From UMGS755 sp045590535 (GTDB taxonomy: Bacteria > Bacillota > Clostridia > UBA1381 > UBA9506), in assembly GCA_045590535.1 (NCBI GenBank), contig JAZNRE010000015.1, forward strand, positions 1-40,969: a DNA stretch of 40,969 bases, in the 5' to 3' direction. Position numbers and translations under genes: made by a program. Of the stretch, positions 22,470 through 31,320 are shown one piece after another; position 1 is the first letter of the stretch; the number at the start of each line of letters is the position of its first letter. Under the pieces are notes generated by a model. It did not search any database. It was not told the DNA's origin and was given only the letters and a program-made list of their open reading frames with translations.

Positions 22470-24101
22470 TTGATTTATACAATCGATGCCGCTGGGCTTT
22501 CACAGGCTTTTCTTTCTGCGGCCAACAAGCTTGTCAACTGCAAAAATATTTTAAACGATTTAAATGTATTCCCTGTTCCCGATGGTGATACAGGTTCAAA
22601 CATGTCCATGACCGTAACCGCTGCTGCCGCTGAACTTTCAGGTCGTTCCTTTAGTTCTGTTGGCGAGGTTATGAATGTTGTTGCCGGTGCCTCTTTGCGT
22701 GGCGCCCGCGGTAACTCCGGCGTTATTTTGTCCCAGTTGTTCCGCGGCATGTCAAAGCGATTAAAGGATTGTGAAATTGCCGATGCCTTGGACTTGGCTG
22801 AAGCCTTTACCGAAGGTGTTGCAACGGCTTACCGTGCTGTTATGAAGCCTGTGGAAGGAACCATGCTTTCGGTTTCCCGTGACGGTGCAGCCGGCGGTAC
22901 TGCCTATCTCACTGAAGACAACGAAATCATTGGCATGATGAAGGCCGTGATTGATGCAGCTCAAAAAAGTCTTGATAAAACCCCTGATATTCTGCCCGCA
23001 TTAAAAGCTGCAGGCGTTGTGGATTCAGGCGGTCAGGGCATTTTATATCTTTTAGAGGGCGCACTTACTTATTTAGAAACCGGCACAGTTATTGAAAGAA
23101 AAGACGGCGAAGTTCTGCCTGCTCCGGCTGTGAAGAATGCCAGTGCACAGGGCACAGATGCTGACATTAAGTTTGCCTATTGCACAGAGTTTATCATTGA
23201 AAAGAACAACCCCAAAGCTTCAAGCAAGCTCTTTGCCGCAAACATTCAGAAAAAAGGCGACTCTATGGTTGTTGTGGATGATGAAACCATTATCAAAGTG
23301 CACATTCACACCAATAACCCCGGTTATGTCATTGAAGAAGCCATTAAATTAGGCGCCTTGATTAACATTAAAATTGACAATATGAAATATCAGCACAACA
23401 GTTTGTCTGCTGAGGCTGCGCCCGCAGCTCCCGCTGAGCCCCCTGCTCCCTTTGGTTTTGCAGCTGTTGCTGCCGGTGAGGGCATGGAAGACCTCTTTAG
23501 GGACATGGGTGTTGATCAGGTTATTTTAGGCGGTCAAACCATGAACCCAAGCACCGATGATATTTTGAATGCTGTTAATGAAATTAACGCTGAAACCGTG
23601 TTTATTATGCCGAACAACAAAAACATCATCATGGCGGCGGAACAGGTTTGCGATTTAACCGATAAAAACATTTTTGTCATTCCCACCCGCTCCATTCCGG
23701 AAGGCATTTCCGCTATGCTGGCGTTTTCTCCCGAAGTTTCGGCCGAAGATAATGCTGCTGCAATGCAAGAGGCTGCTTCGCTGGTTAAAACAGGCAATGT
23801 AACCTTTGCTGTGCGTGAATTTAAGTTAGGTGACGAAACCATGCCCAAGGGTAAAATCATTGGCTTAACTGGCAAAAACATTATTGCTGCCGGCGATGAC
23901 CCGGCCGATGTTGCCAAAGACCTTTTGGCCGGTATGGTGGATGACGAAAGCGCCGTTATCAATGTGTTCTACGGTGAAGATGTCAGCGATGAAGACGCAG
24001 ATAAACTTCGCGAATTTTGTGAAGAAACCTATAAAGACTGCGATGTTTTGGTTCACAACGGCAAACAACCTTTGTATTATTACATTGTTTCGGTTGAATA
24101 A
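22470..24101 (+). CDS. fakA: Fatty acid kinase catalytic subunit FakA-like (DAK2 / YloV)
   Basis: FakA phosphorylates fatty acids carried by FakB. The 543-residue protein has an N-terminal DAK2 kinase domain with NVFPVPDGDTGSNMSMT and SLRGARGNSGVILSQLFRG. A middle domain contains VVVDDETIIKVHIHTNNPG, and the C-terminal part is DegV-like, ending KQPLYYYIVSVE. A Pro/Ala-rich linker (AAPAAPAEPPAPFG) separates them. The start is TTG at 22470, with GGAGGTG correctly spaced; the GTG at 22461 lies within that site. No fakB gene is in the window. Confidence 0.9.
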   Translation: MIYTIDAAGLSQAFLSAANKLVNCKNILNDLNVFPVPDGDTGSNMSMTVTAAAAELSGRSFSSVGEVMNVVAGASLRGARGNSGVILSQLFRGMSKRLKDCEIADALDLAEAFTEGVATAYRAVMKPVEGTMLSVSRDGAAGGTAYLTEDNEIIGMMKAVIDAAQKSLDKTPDILPALKAAGVVDSGGQGILYLLEGALTYLETGTVIERKDGEVLPAPAVKNASAQGTDADIKFAYCTEFIIEKNNPKASSKLFAANIQKKGDSMVVVDDETIIKVHIHTNNPGYVIEEAIKLGALINIKIDNMKYQHNSLSAEAAPAAPAEPPAPFGFAAVAAGEGMEDLFRDMGVDQVILGGQTMNPSTDDILNAVNEINAETVFIMPNNKNIIMAAEQVCDLTDKNIFVIPTRSIPEGISAMLAFSPEVSAEDNAAAMQEAASLVKTGNVTFAVREFKLGDETMPKGKIIGLTGKNIIAAGDDPADVAKDLLAGMVDDESAVINVFYGEDVSDEDADKLREFCEETYKDCDVLVHNGKQPLYYYIVSVE

Positions 24102-24134
24102 TACAAAACCCTACTTTAAAAGGGGAATTTAATC

Positions 24135-26177
24135 ATGTCCCATTCTTCTATGCAAAGAAGCATTACCCAACTGCCAGGTGTCGGCCCCAAGCGGGCTGCC
24201 GCCTTTGGTAAGTTGGGTATTTTTACTTTAGAAGACCTTTTGCACCATTACCCCCGAGGATATGAAAACCGAAAAACCTGCAAAAAAATCATTGAGCTTA
24301 TCCATGATGAAACCGTTTGCATTAAAGCCGTAGTCACCTCATCTCTGCAAACGAAAATTTTGCGAAAAAACATGCAAATCCAAACCCTTAAAGTGTCTGA
24401 CGGCACGGGGTTTTTAGAACTTGTCTGGTTTAATAATCGCTTTTTAGAGTCAAAGCTGAAAAAAGGTGACACTTTTATTTTTTACGGCAAGGTGCGGCTT
24501 ATGCCAAAACGCCAGATGCTGACGCCGATTTTTGAACGACCCGATCAGCAAAAACAAACCGGTCGAATTGTACCTCTTTACCCCTTAACAGAGGGCTTAA
24601 CTGAAAACATTGTGTCAGACTGTGTGACACATGCCCTTGCACTTTGCCCACTACAGTCGGAAACATTGCCGGCCTCTGTGCGCCGTGCTTATCACCTTTG
24701 TGATATAAACTATGCCATCGAAAACATTCACTTCCCTGCTGATAAAAACGCCTATGAAGCTGCACGGAAACGCCTTGCTTTTGAAGAGCTGTTTGTCTTT
24801 CAATCGGCGCTTTTTTCAATCAAAAGCAGGCAATGTTCTCATAGGGCATTGCCACTTTCGGCCTCTTATGCGCCTTTTATCGCTTCCCTGCCCTATACGC
24901 CTACTGGCGCACAAAGCCGGGTGATTGAAGAGATAGCGGCTGACATGGCAGGAGGCTGTGCCATGAACCGATTGGTCTGTGGTGATGTGGGTTCAGGTAA
25001 AACCATGGTTGCCGCCGCCGCCTTATATATCGCCGCCAAAAGCGGTTTTCAGGGCGCCTTCATGGCACCAACCGAAATCTTGGCAGCACAACATTATGAA
25101 AGCCTTAAAAAACTCTTTGCTCCCCATGGCATTGAGGTGGTGCTTTTAACCGGTTCAATGCCTGCTATGGAACGAAGAAGGTCCCTTTCTGCTTTAGAAA
25201 AAGGGATTGCGCAGGTAGTCGTTGGCACCCACGCTCTGCTCAGCGCCAATGTCACTTTTTGCCGTCTTGGTCTTGCTATCACCGATGAGCAGCACCGTTT
25301 TGGTGTTAACCAACGCCAGATACTTTCTGATAAAGGCGAAAATCCACACATTTTGGTTATGAGCGCCACACCCATCCCCCGCACCCTGGCCATGATTATT
25401 TATGGCGATTTGGATGTTTCCATTATTGATGAGCTCCCTCCCGGACGGCAAAAGATTGATACCTTTGCCCTTGGTGAAAACTACAGAGAAAGAGTTTTCG
25501 GTTTTTTAAAAAAAGAAATCGATGCCGGTCGTCAGACTTATATTGTTTGTCCCCTGGTGGAAGAATCAGAATTGGACGAACTGCATTCCGTCACAGAATA
25601 CACCGCAAAATTAAAAGAAGAAGTTTTTCCGGATGTTAATATCGGCATGATTCACGGCAAAATGAAACCCAATGAAAAAGATGCTGTTATGTCGGCTTTT
25701 AAAAGCGGTGATATTAAAATTTTGGTTGCCACCAGCGTGATTGAAGTTGGCGTTGATGTGCCCAACGCCACCATTATGTTCATTGAAAATGCCGAGCGTT
25801 TTGGTTTGTCACAGCTTCATCAGTTGCGCGGTCGTGTTGGGCGCGGCACCAAAAAATCCTATTGCATTTTACTGGCACAAGGCAGCAGCGAAACCGCATA
25901 TACGCGCCTTCAGGTTATGAAAAACAACCATGACGGCTTTGCCATCGCCGAGGCGGATTTAAAGCAGCGGGGTCCCGGTGAATTTTTTGGCACAAGGCAG
26001 CACGGTCTTCAACCCTTTAAAGTTGCCAACCTTTATTCTGACATGGAGCTTTTAACCCTTTCTTCGCAAGCTGCTCATGATTATATTGAAGGAAAAATGA
26101 CAACAACACCCCAAGAAAAAGAGGCTATCAATCAAAAAATTGAAGCCTTGTTTAACAATCGTGTTACAATTACATAA
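24135..26177 (+). CDS. recG: ATP-dependent DNA helicase RecG
   Basis: RecG reverses stalled replication forks and remodels Holliday junctions. The 680-residue length is standard. An N-terminal wedge/OB region starts with QLPGVGPKRAAAFGKLGI (helix-hairpin-helix-like). Walker A is GDVGSGKT, the DExH box is TDEQHRFGVNQR, motif III is MSATPIPRT, and motif VI is QLRGRVGRG. A C-terminal TRG-type segment contains FFGTRQHGL. It follows fakA by 33 nt. Confidence 0.96.
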   Translation: MSHSSMQRSITQLPGVGPKRAAAFGKLGIFTLEDLLHHYPRGYENRKTCKKIIELIHDETVCIKAVVTSSLQTKILRKNMQIQTLKVSDGTGFLELVWFNNRFLESKLKKGDTFIFYGKVRLMPKRQMLTPIFERPDQQKQTGRIVPLYPLTEGLTENIVSDCVTHALALCPLQSETLPASVRRAYHLCDINYAIENIHFPADKNAYEAARKRLAFEELFVFQSALFSIKSRQCSHRALPLSASYAPFIASLPYTPTGAQSRVIEEIAADMAGGCAMNRLVCGDVGSGKTMVAAAALYIAAKSGFQGAFMAPTEILAAQHYESLKKLFAPHGIEVVLLTGSMPAMERRRSLSALEKGIAQVVVGTHALLSANVTFCRLGLAITDEQHRFGVNQRQILSDKGENPHILVMSATPIPRTLAMIIYGDLDVSIIDELPPGRQKIDTFALGENYRERVFGFLKKEIDAGRQTYIVCPLVEESELDELHSVTEYTAKLKEEVFPDVNIGMIHGKMKPNEKDAVMSAFKSGDIKILVATSVIEVGVDVPNATIMFIENAERFGLSQLHQLRGRVGRGTKKSYCILLAQGSSETAYTRLQVMKNNHDGFAIAEADLKQRGPGEFFGTRQHGLQPFKVANLYSDMELLTLSSQAAHDYIEGKMTTTPQEKEAINQKIEALFNNRVTIT

Positions 26178-26194
26178 AATTTGTAGAAAACATA

Positions 26195-26222
26195 TTGACT
26201 TTTTTCGTAAATCATGTAAAAT
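26195..26222 (+). promoter_or_regulatory. Promoter upstream of rsmD-coaD
   Basis: TTGACT (26195-26200) and TAAAAT (26217-26222) are 16 bp apart in the 94-bp gap after recG. This gives rsmD, coaD and the coiled-coil gene an internal promoter. Confidence 0.65.
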
Positions 26223-26271
26223 AATATATGGATTATTTTATTTATTTATGTTAATATAAGGATGGATAACT

Positions 26272-26817
26272 TTGAGAGTCATTTCCGGTTCTGCCCGTGG
26301 TTCAAAATTGTTTTGTCCTGAAGGCCCCGCTATCCGCCCCACTCACGACAGAGTGAAAGAGGCACTCTTTAGCATGCTGGGCATGCAAGTTGCTCGTGCT
26401 TCTGTGCTTGACTTATTTGCCGGCACCGGTGCTCTGGGGATTGAAGCTTTAAGCCGTGGCGCTTCTTCTGCCGTTTTTGTTGATGTTTCTCCGGCTTCAC
26501 TAAAAGTGGTTGAGGATAACTTGAACAAAACACATTTAGAAGAGTCGGCCACCTTAGTAAACAGCGATTTTTCTACTTATCTTGCTAATACCAATGAAAA
26601 ATTTGACTTGATTTTTATTGATCCACCCTATAGCAAAGCCTTTTTGTTACCGGCATTAAAAACAATTGCGGAGCGAAAGCTTTTAAACGAAAACGGCATA
26701 ATTTATTGTGAGACCGACACAGAACCACCGGCAGAGCTTATCGATTGGTTTTGTGTTCACCGTGATAAAAAATATGGCAGGGCAAGAATCCTGCTTTTGA
26801 AAGAGATGTTGCTATGA
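26272..26817 (+). CDS. rsmD: 16S rRNA (guanine-966-N2)-methyltransferase RsmD
   Basis: This 181-residue Rossmann methyltransferase has the start MRVISGSARGSKL, the phosphate/substrate loop RPTHDRVKEALFSML, SAM motif DLFAGTGALGIEALSRGA and the catalytic DPPY, characteristic of m2G966 enzymes acting on 30S subunits. The start is TTG with AAGGATGG upstream. Its stop overlaps the coaD start by 4 nt, a widely conserved pair. Confidence 0.95.
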   Translation: MRVISGSARGSKLFCPEGPAIRPTHDRVKEALFSMLGMQVARASVLDLFAGTGALGIEALSRGASSAVFVDVSPASLKVVEDNLNKTHLEESATLVNSDFSTYLANTNEKFDLIFIDPPYSKAFLLPALKTIAERKLLNENGIIYCETDTEPPAELIDWFCVHRDKKYGRARILLLKEMLL

Positions 26818-27299
26818 GCATTGCGGTATATCCCGGCAGTTTTGACCCCATCACCTGCGGTCATTTGGATATTATCCGTCGCGGAAGTGTTTTGTTTGAT
26901 GAGGTTATTATTGCAGTTTTGAATAACGGCTCTAAAAACCCTCTTTTCTCTGCAGAGGAACGGGTTAAATTGATTGAAAAATCAATAGCCGATTTGCCAA
27001 ATTGCCGCGCCGTTTATTTCGACGGCTTGCTGGTTGATTTTGTAACCAAGCATGGTGCAAAAGTTGTTATTAAGGGTCTTCGTGCCATTTCAGATTTTGA
27101 ATATGAATTTCAAATGGCACTTTTAAATAAAAATTTAAATCCTGACATTGAAACGCTGTTTATGGTAACGAATTCGAATTACTCATATATCAGCTCAAGC
27201 GTTGTCAAGGAAATCGCAAATTTGGGCGGCGATTTTGCAGATTTAGTGCCCAAAGAAATTTTTAACGATGTTAAACAAAAGATTGAAAAGGGGCGATAA
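26814..27299 (+). CDS. coaD: Phosphopantetheine adenylyltransferase
   Basis: CoaD makes dephospho-CoA from 4'-phosphopantetheine and ATP. In 161 residues it has YPGSFDPITCGHLDIIRRG with the T/HxGH-type nucleotidyl motif, KGLRAISDFEYEFQMALLN (substrate contacts) and the ATP-binding YSYISSSVVKEIA. It is coupled to rsmD by a 4-nt overlap. Confidence 0.96.
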   Translation: MSIAVYPGSFDPITCGHLDIIRRGSVLFDEVIIAVLNNGSKNPLFSAEERVKLIEKSIADLPNCRAVYFDGLLVDFVTKHGAKVVIKGLRAISDFEYEFQMALLNKNLNPDIETLFMVTNSNYSYISSSVVKEIANLGGDFADLVPKEIFNDVKQKIEKGR

Positions 27300-27301
27300 A
27301 A

Positions 27302-27742
27302 ATGGAAATCTTAGAAATTATTGAGGCTTTGGAAGATAAAATTGAGCGTAGCTTCACCATTCCTTTTATTGGTCGCGGTATCATTGATAAGGATGTTTTG
27401 CTGGATCTCCTGCAGGAAGCCAGAATTAAATATCCCGACGAAATGAAGCAGGCTAAATGGGTGAAAGACGAACGCCAGCGCATCATTGCTGATGCTCAAA
27501 AAGAAGCCGCTGCTATCATTAAGGGTGCCGAAGATAAAATCGTTGGCATGATCAATGAGCATGAAATCACAAAGCAAGCTTATGAAAACGCTAATCAGAT
27601 TGTTGAGAGCGCACAGGACCATGCAAGAGAAATCCGTCTTGGTGCTAATCAATATGCTGATGGCGTGCTCCATTCTATTGAAGAGAGCTTAATCAGCACC
27701 GTTGAAACCATTCGTGAAAACAGAAAAGACTTAAAACGCTGA
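27302..27742 (+). CDS. Coiled-coil protein, ATPase/DivIVA-like, function unknown
   Basis: This 146-residue soluble protein starts MEILEIIEALEDKIERSFTI with the short motif IPFIGRGIIDKDVLLDLL. A long amphipathic helix follows (about 45-145), rich in Ala, Glu, Lys and Gln and similar to V/F-type ATPase stator or DivIVA coiled coils. Proteins of this type commonly follow coaD in Clostridia and are annotated as ATPases without evidence. The gene is 2 nt after coaD, with AAAAGGGG upstream, and ends the operon before a strong terminator. A cell-division or envelope scaffold role is only a guess. Confidence 0.75.
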   Translation: MEILEIIEALEDKIERSFTIPFIGRGIIDKDVLLDLLQEARIKYPDEMKQAKWVKDERQRIIADAQKEAAAIIKGAEDKIVGMINEHEITKQAYENANQIVESAQDHAREIRLGANQYADGVLHSIEESLISTVETIRENRKDLKR

Positions 27743-27764
27743 TTAAATTGATACATAAGCAAGT

Positions 27765-27803
27765 AAACCGGTCTGTAGCATACGCTACAGACCGGTTTTG
27801 TTT
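27765..27803 (+). terminator. Strong terminator of the plus-strand operon
   Basis: AAACCGGTCTGTAGC and GCTACAGACCGGTTT form a near-perfect 15-bp stem with a 4-nt loop, followed by TTTTG and TTTA. It ends the asp23-to-coiled-coil operon. Confidence 0.9.
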
Positions 27804-27823
27804 ATGAAGAATACTGCATTAAA

Positions 27824-27863
27824 GAAAACAAAAAGGGTTACCGCCAAAAGCAGTAACCCTTTT
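27824..27863 (-). terminator. Terminator of the rpsB-tsf operon
   Basis: On the minus strand AAAAGGGTTAC and GTAACCCTTTT pair around an 11-nt loop, and the stem runs into TTTTTGTTTTC. It ends tsf transcription, which converges on the plus-strand operon. Confidence 0.88.
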
Positions 27864-27873
27864 AAAACAATTC

Positions 27874-28770
27874 TTATTTAATCATGTTAGCAACTTCGCT
27901 TGCAAAGTCGTCTTCACGCTTTTCAAGACCTTCGCCCTTTTCATAACGAACGAAGTTAACAAGCTTAACACCCTTGGATGCAAGATAAGCTTCTACTTTG
28001 AAGTCGCCATTCTTAACAAATTCCTGTTGCAGCAAGCAGTTCTGCTCAAAGAACTTGTTAATTTTACCGCCAACCATCTTTTCAAGAATGTTTTCCGGCT
28101 TGTTGGCGTTCTTCGGATCTTCTTTAATCTGAGCGATGATGATGCCCTTTTCTTTTTCAACATCTTCAGCAGGAACGGTGTCCTTAGAAAGATATAAGGG
28201 GTTGATGGCTGCGATTTGCATAGCAGCATCTCTTGCAGCTTCGTAAGCTTCAGCATCAGCCAGGCTGCCCTCTGCTTCAACCATAACGCCGATTCTGCCG
28301 CCGCCATGGATGTAAGCGCAAACATTGCCTTCGATTCTTGCGAATCTTCTGATGTTCATGTTTTCACCAATCTTAGCAATTAGTGCTGTTAAAGCATCGC
28401 CAACATTCTGGTCACCTTCAAATGCCAATGCTTTTAATGCATCAACATCAGCAGGGTTTTTATCAGCAACGATTTTAGCAACCTTAGCAACAAAAGCCTG
28501 GAATTCTTCATTCTTGGCAACAAAGTCGGTTTCAGAGTTAACTTCGATTAAAACACCGATTTTCTTGTCATCGGAAAGGTATGCATGAACAATACCTTCA
28601 GAAGCAATTCTGCCGGACTTTTTCTGTGCTGTTGCAAGACCTTTTTCACGCAAAAAGTCAATTGCCTTATCCATATCGCCGCCAACTTCAGTCAGCGCCT
28701 TTTTGCAATCCATCATACCGCAACCGGTAAGTTCTCTTAATGTTTTAACATCAGCAGCTGTAAAAGCCAT
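27874..28770 (-). CDS. tsf: Elongation factor Ts
   Basis: EF-Ts recycles EF-Tu from GDP to GTP form. The 298-residue protein begins AFTAADVKTLRELTGCGMMD, continues CKKALTEVGGDMDKAIDFLR (UBA-like N-terminal domain) and shows the EF-Tu contact region SETDFVAKNEEF. Two core repeats and a coiled coil follow. GAGGAG lies before the ATG. It is co-transcribed with rpsB, 36 nt upstream. Confidence 0.97.
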   Translation of the reverse strand: MAFTAADVKTLRELTGCGMMDCKKALTEVGGDMDKAIDFLREKGLATAQKKSGRIASEGIVHAYLSDDKKIGVLIEVNSETDFVAKNEEFQAFVAKVAKIVADKNPADVDALKALAFEGDQNVGDALTALIAKIGENMNIRRFARIEGNVCAYIHGGGRIGVMVEAEGSLADAEAYEAARDAAMQIAAINPLYLSKDTVPAEDVEKEKGIIIAQIKEDPKNANKPENILEKMVGGKINKFFEQNCLLQQEFVKNGDFKVEAYLASKGVKLVNFVRYEKGEGLEKREDDFASEVANMIK

Positions 28771-28806
28771 GATAATCTCCTCTTTTCTTATTATTGTAAA
28801 AGCGAA

Positions 28807-29550
28807 TTATTCAGCGTCTTCGCTTGCAGCAGCTTCTTCGCCGCCTTCAGCAGAATCTGCACTGTCAGTACCCTGACGGCCTTCAATAACTGCATTTGCA
28901 ACAGTTGAAGCAATCAATTTGACAGCACGGATTGCATCGTCATTGCCGGGGATTACATAATCTACTTCTTCAGGGTCGCAGTTTGTATCCACAATAGCAA
29001 CAACAGGAATGCCTAACTTTTTAGCTTCTGCAATCGCAATCTTTTCTTTTCTGGGGTCAACAACGAACAGAGCTGCGGGGAGCTTCTTCATGGTCTTGAT
29101 ACCGCCTAAGAATTTCTCCAGCTTTTCTCTCTCGTGCTTTAAGTTTAAAACTTCTTTCTTGGGTAATAAATCAAATGTGCCATCTTCTTCCATGCGGGTC
29201 AGCTGCTCTAAGCGTTCAATCCGCTGTTTGATGGTTTTGAAATTGGTGAGCATGCCGCCCAGCCATCTTGCATTTACCCAATACATACCAACACGCTCTG
29301 CCTCTTCTTTAATAGAGTCCTGAGCCTGTTTTTTGGTGCCGACAAAAAGAATGTCGCCGCCATCTTGAGCGATGTCACGAATGAAGCTGTAAGCTTCTTC
29401 GATTTTCTTAACGGTTTTCTGCAGGTCGATGATGTAGATACCGTTACGCTCTGTGAAGATGTACTCAGCCATTTTGGGGTTCCATCTTCTAGTTTGATGT
29501 CCGAAATGGACGCCTGCTTCCAGCAGTTGTTTCATTGAAATTACTGACAT
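28807..29550 (-). CDS. rpsB: 30S ribosomal protein S2
   Basis: The protein has about 247 residues from MSVISMKQLLEAGVHFGHQT, chosen because GGAGGTGA lies correctly upstream; a longer frame to 29577 runs through that site. S2 motifs seen are RRWNPKMAEYIF, KQAQDSIKEEAERVGMYWV, RWLGGMLTNF and PVVAIVDTNCDPE. An Asp/Glu/Ala-rich C-terminal tail follows. It heads the rpsB-tsf operon and has a leader able to form a hairpin. Confidence 0.97.
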   Translation of the reverse strand: MSVISMKQLLEAGVHFGHQTRRWNPKMAEYIFTERNGIYIIDLQKTVKKIEEAYSFIRDIAQDGGDILFVGTKKQAQDSIKEEAERVGMYWVNARWLGGMLTNFKTIKQRIERLEQLTRMEEDGTFDLLPKKEVLNLKHEREKLEKFLGGIKTMKKLPAALFVVDPRKEKIAIAEAKKLGIPVVAIVDTNCDPEEVDYVIPGNDDAIRAVKLIASTVANAVIEGRQGTDSADSAEGGEEAAASEDAE

Positions 29551-29600
29551 TTCTGTCACCTCCGGTTTTATTTGCATAACCTCCGCACCGGTCGCCTTCT

Positions 29601-29630
29601 GCGGGAACCGAATGTCACGGCACCGCCCGC
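29601..29630 (-). promoter_or_regulatory. Leader hairpin of rpsB
   Basis: In the rpsB 5' leader GCGGG and CCCGC (29630-29626 / 29605-29601) enclose a second CCG / CGG stem. Ribosomal-protein operons often have such leaders for autoregulation by the encoded protein; S2 binding here is an inference. Confidence 0.35.
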
Positions 29631-29661
29631 AAAATCACAGTGCGTGCGTATTTGCCAAAAC

Positions 29662-29690
29662 AGTATATCATAAAAAAAGGAAAAATGCAA
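29662..29690 (-). promoter_or_regulatory. rpsB-tsf promoter
   Basis: On the minus strand TTGCAT (29690-29685), a 17-bp spacer and TATACT (29667-29662) with a TG extended -10. The -35 box is part of the 3' arm of the ftsX terminator stem. Confidence 0.8.
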
Positions 29691-29713
29691 GCTTAATTTT
29701 GCATTTTTCCTTT
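29672..29713 (-). terminator. Terminator of ftsEX
   Basis: On the minus strand AAAGGAAAAATGCAA pairs with TTGCATTTTTCCTTT across an 8-nt loop and is followed by a T run. It insulates rpsB from ftsX while sharing bases with the rpsB promoter. Confidence 0.85.
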
Positions 29714-29732
29714 ATATACATCCGTTTGAATG

Positions 29733-30626
29733 TTATACTTTTAAGTGCTTGCGAACCGAGATTAAGCTACCCGCCGCACCCAAGCCAATACCCATGAAGA
29801 AAAAGACCAGATTGATGACAAGAACAATGTCTTTTAAGTCGATAAAATCAACAAAACCAATCTGCAATGATGCAAACATGTTAATGAGCCCCTCATAGGC
29901 AAAAGACATGATAACGCCCGAAACAACCGCACCAATCACGCCAATCAGCATACCCTCAATAATAAATGGCCAGCGGATAAACCAGTCAGTTGCGCCAACG
30001 AACTTCATAATGTTAATTTCACGGCTGCGAGAAAAAACTGTTAGCTTAATTGTGTTGGAAATGATGAAAATGGAAATGATGGTTAAGGCCAGCATAATCC
30101 ACACACTCATTCGGCTGATATAGCTCGAGGCCGCCGTTAATTTGCGAATGGTTTCGCCATTACTGATAACCTTGGCTACACCACTAAGCTGCTTAACCGC
30201 CGAAACGGTCTCAGAGGATTTAGACAAATCAATGCAGCGGATTTTGTACCAATCACGCAACGGGTTTTTCTCGCTCTGATATGTATCAAGCAGTGATGCA
30301 TTATCACCAAACTGGTCTCGCAAAAGCTCCATTCGTTCTGCTTTTGACTCAAAAATAACTTCTGACACATTGGGGATGGTTGCCAGCACCTTGCCAAGCT
30401 GCTCGGTTTGCTCCGCATCATAAGACTCATCCACAGTCAAGGTGATTTCATAATCCGCTTCAATTTTTGTCATCATGTGGTTAATGTTTAAAACCATAAC
30501 CATAAAAATGCCAAACATCATTAAGCTTGCCACAACAGTAAAGACCGATGCAAGGCTCATCCAACCGTTTGAAAAAACATTTTTAAAAGCTTCTTTGCTA
30601 AAATATTTAATGCTGTTAATTTTCAT
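29733..30626 (-). CDS. ftsX: Cell-division ABC transporter permease FtsX
   Basis: FtsX is the membrane partner of FtsE that activates peptidoglycan hydrolases at the septum or during elongation. The protein, about 297 residues from MKINSIKYFSKEAFKNVFSN, has AGAGGAG 9 nt upstream; longer frames lie within ftsE. One N-terminal membrane segment (about 26-46) is followed by a large extracellular loop (about 50-165) and three C-terminal segments in the FtsX core (IMKFVGATDWFIRWPFIIEG). It overlaps ftsE by 11 nt. Confidence 0.95.
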   Translation of the reverse strand: MKINSIKYFSKEAFKNVFSNGWMSLASVFTVVASLMMFGIFMVMVLNINHMMTKIEADYEITLTVDESYDAEQTEQLGKVLATIPNVSEVIFESKAERMELLRDQFGDNASLLDTYQSEKNPLRDWYKIRCIDLSKSSETVSAVKQLSGVAKVISNGETIRKLTAASSYISRMSVWIMLALTIISIFIISNTIKLTVFSRSREINIMKFVGATDWFIRWPFIIEGMLIGVIGAVVSGVIMSFAYEGLINMFASLQIGFVDFIDLKDIVLVINLVFFFMGIGLGAAGSLISVRKHLKV

Positions 30627-31302
30627 ATCCGTAAACTCCTCTTGCCTCATCACGGGCAACAACTCCATCCTCAATGGCAATAACACGCTTTTTCATTTGG
30701 TCAACAATGTCTTTGGCGTGTGTGGCCATAACAACGGTGGTGCCTCGTTTATTGACTTCATTAAGAAGCGAAACAATTTCCATGGCTGTTTTGGGATTGA
30801 GGTTACCTGTGGGTTCATCTGCAATTAAGAAGGCCGGATTATTCACAAGAGCACGGGCCAAAGCAACACGCTGCTGCTCACCGCCGGAGAGTTGTGAAGG
30901 ATACATCTTTGCCTTATGGGATAAACCAACCATGCTGAGAACGCTTGGCACCTGACGGCGAATTTCCCGGCGACTGGCGCCCACGATTTCCATAGCAAAG
31001 GACACATTTTCATAAACGGTTTTTTTAGGCAACAGGCGAAAATCCTGAAAAACAACGCCCATATTGCGACGCAGATACGGAATTTGTTTTTGATTCAGTC
31101 CGCTCACATTCACATTGTTAATAATAACATCGCCTGAGGTTGCTGTTTCTTCATGCATGAGTAGCTTAATCAATGTGGATTTGCCGGCACCGGAAGGACC
31201 CACAATAAACACAAACTCACCGCGTTCAATAAAAAAACTGATGTTATCAAGTGCCTTTGTTCCGTTTTCGTAGGTCTTTGATACATTACTGAAAATAATC
31301 AT
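30616..31302 (-). CDS. ftsE: Cell-division ATP-binding protein FtsE
   Basis: This 228-residue ABC ATPase starts MIIFSNVSKTYENGTKALDN. Walker A is GPSGAGKSTLIKLL (about 36-49), followed by the Q-loop FQDFRLLP, signature LSGGEQQRVALARAL, Walker B FLIADEPTGNL and the H-loop ATHAKD. It works with FtsX at the membrane. It is 18 nt downstream of the CdaR-like gene and probably co-transcribed with it. Confidence 0.96.
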   Translation of the reverse strand: MIIFSNVSKTYENGTKALDNISFFIERGEFVFIVGPSGAGKSTLIKLLMHEETATSGDVIINNVNVSGLNQKQIPYLRRNMGVVFQDFRLLPKKTVYENVSFAMEIVGASRREIRRQVPSVLSMVGLSHKAKMYPSQLSGGEQQRVALARALVNNPAFLIADEPTGNLNPKTAMEIVSLLNEVNKRGTTVVMATHAKDIVDQMKKRVIAIEDGVVARDEARGVYGYEN

Positions 31303-31320
31303 ATAAATCTCCCAAAGAAA

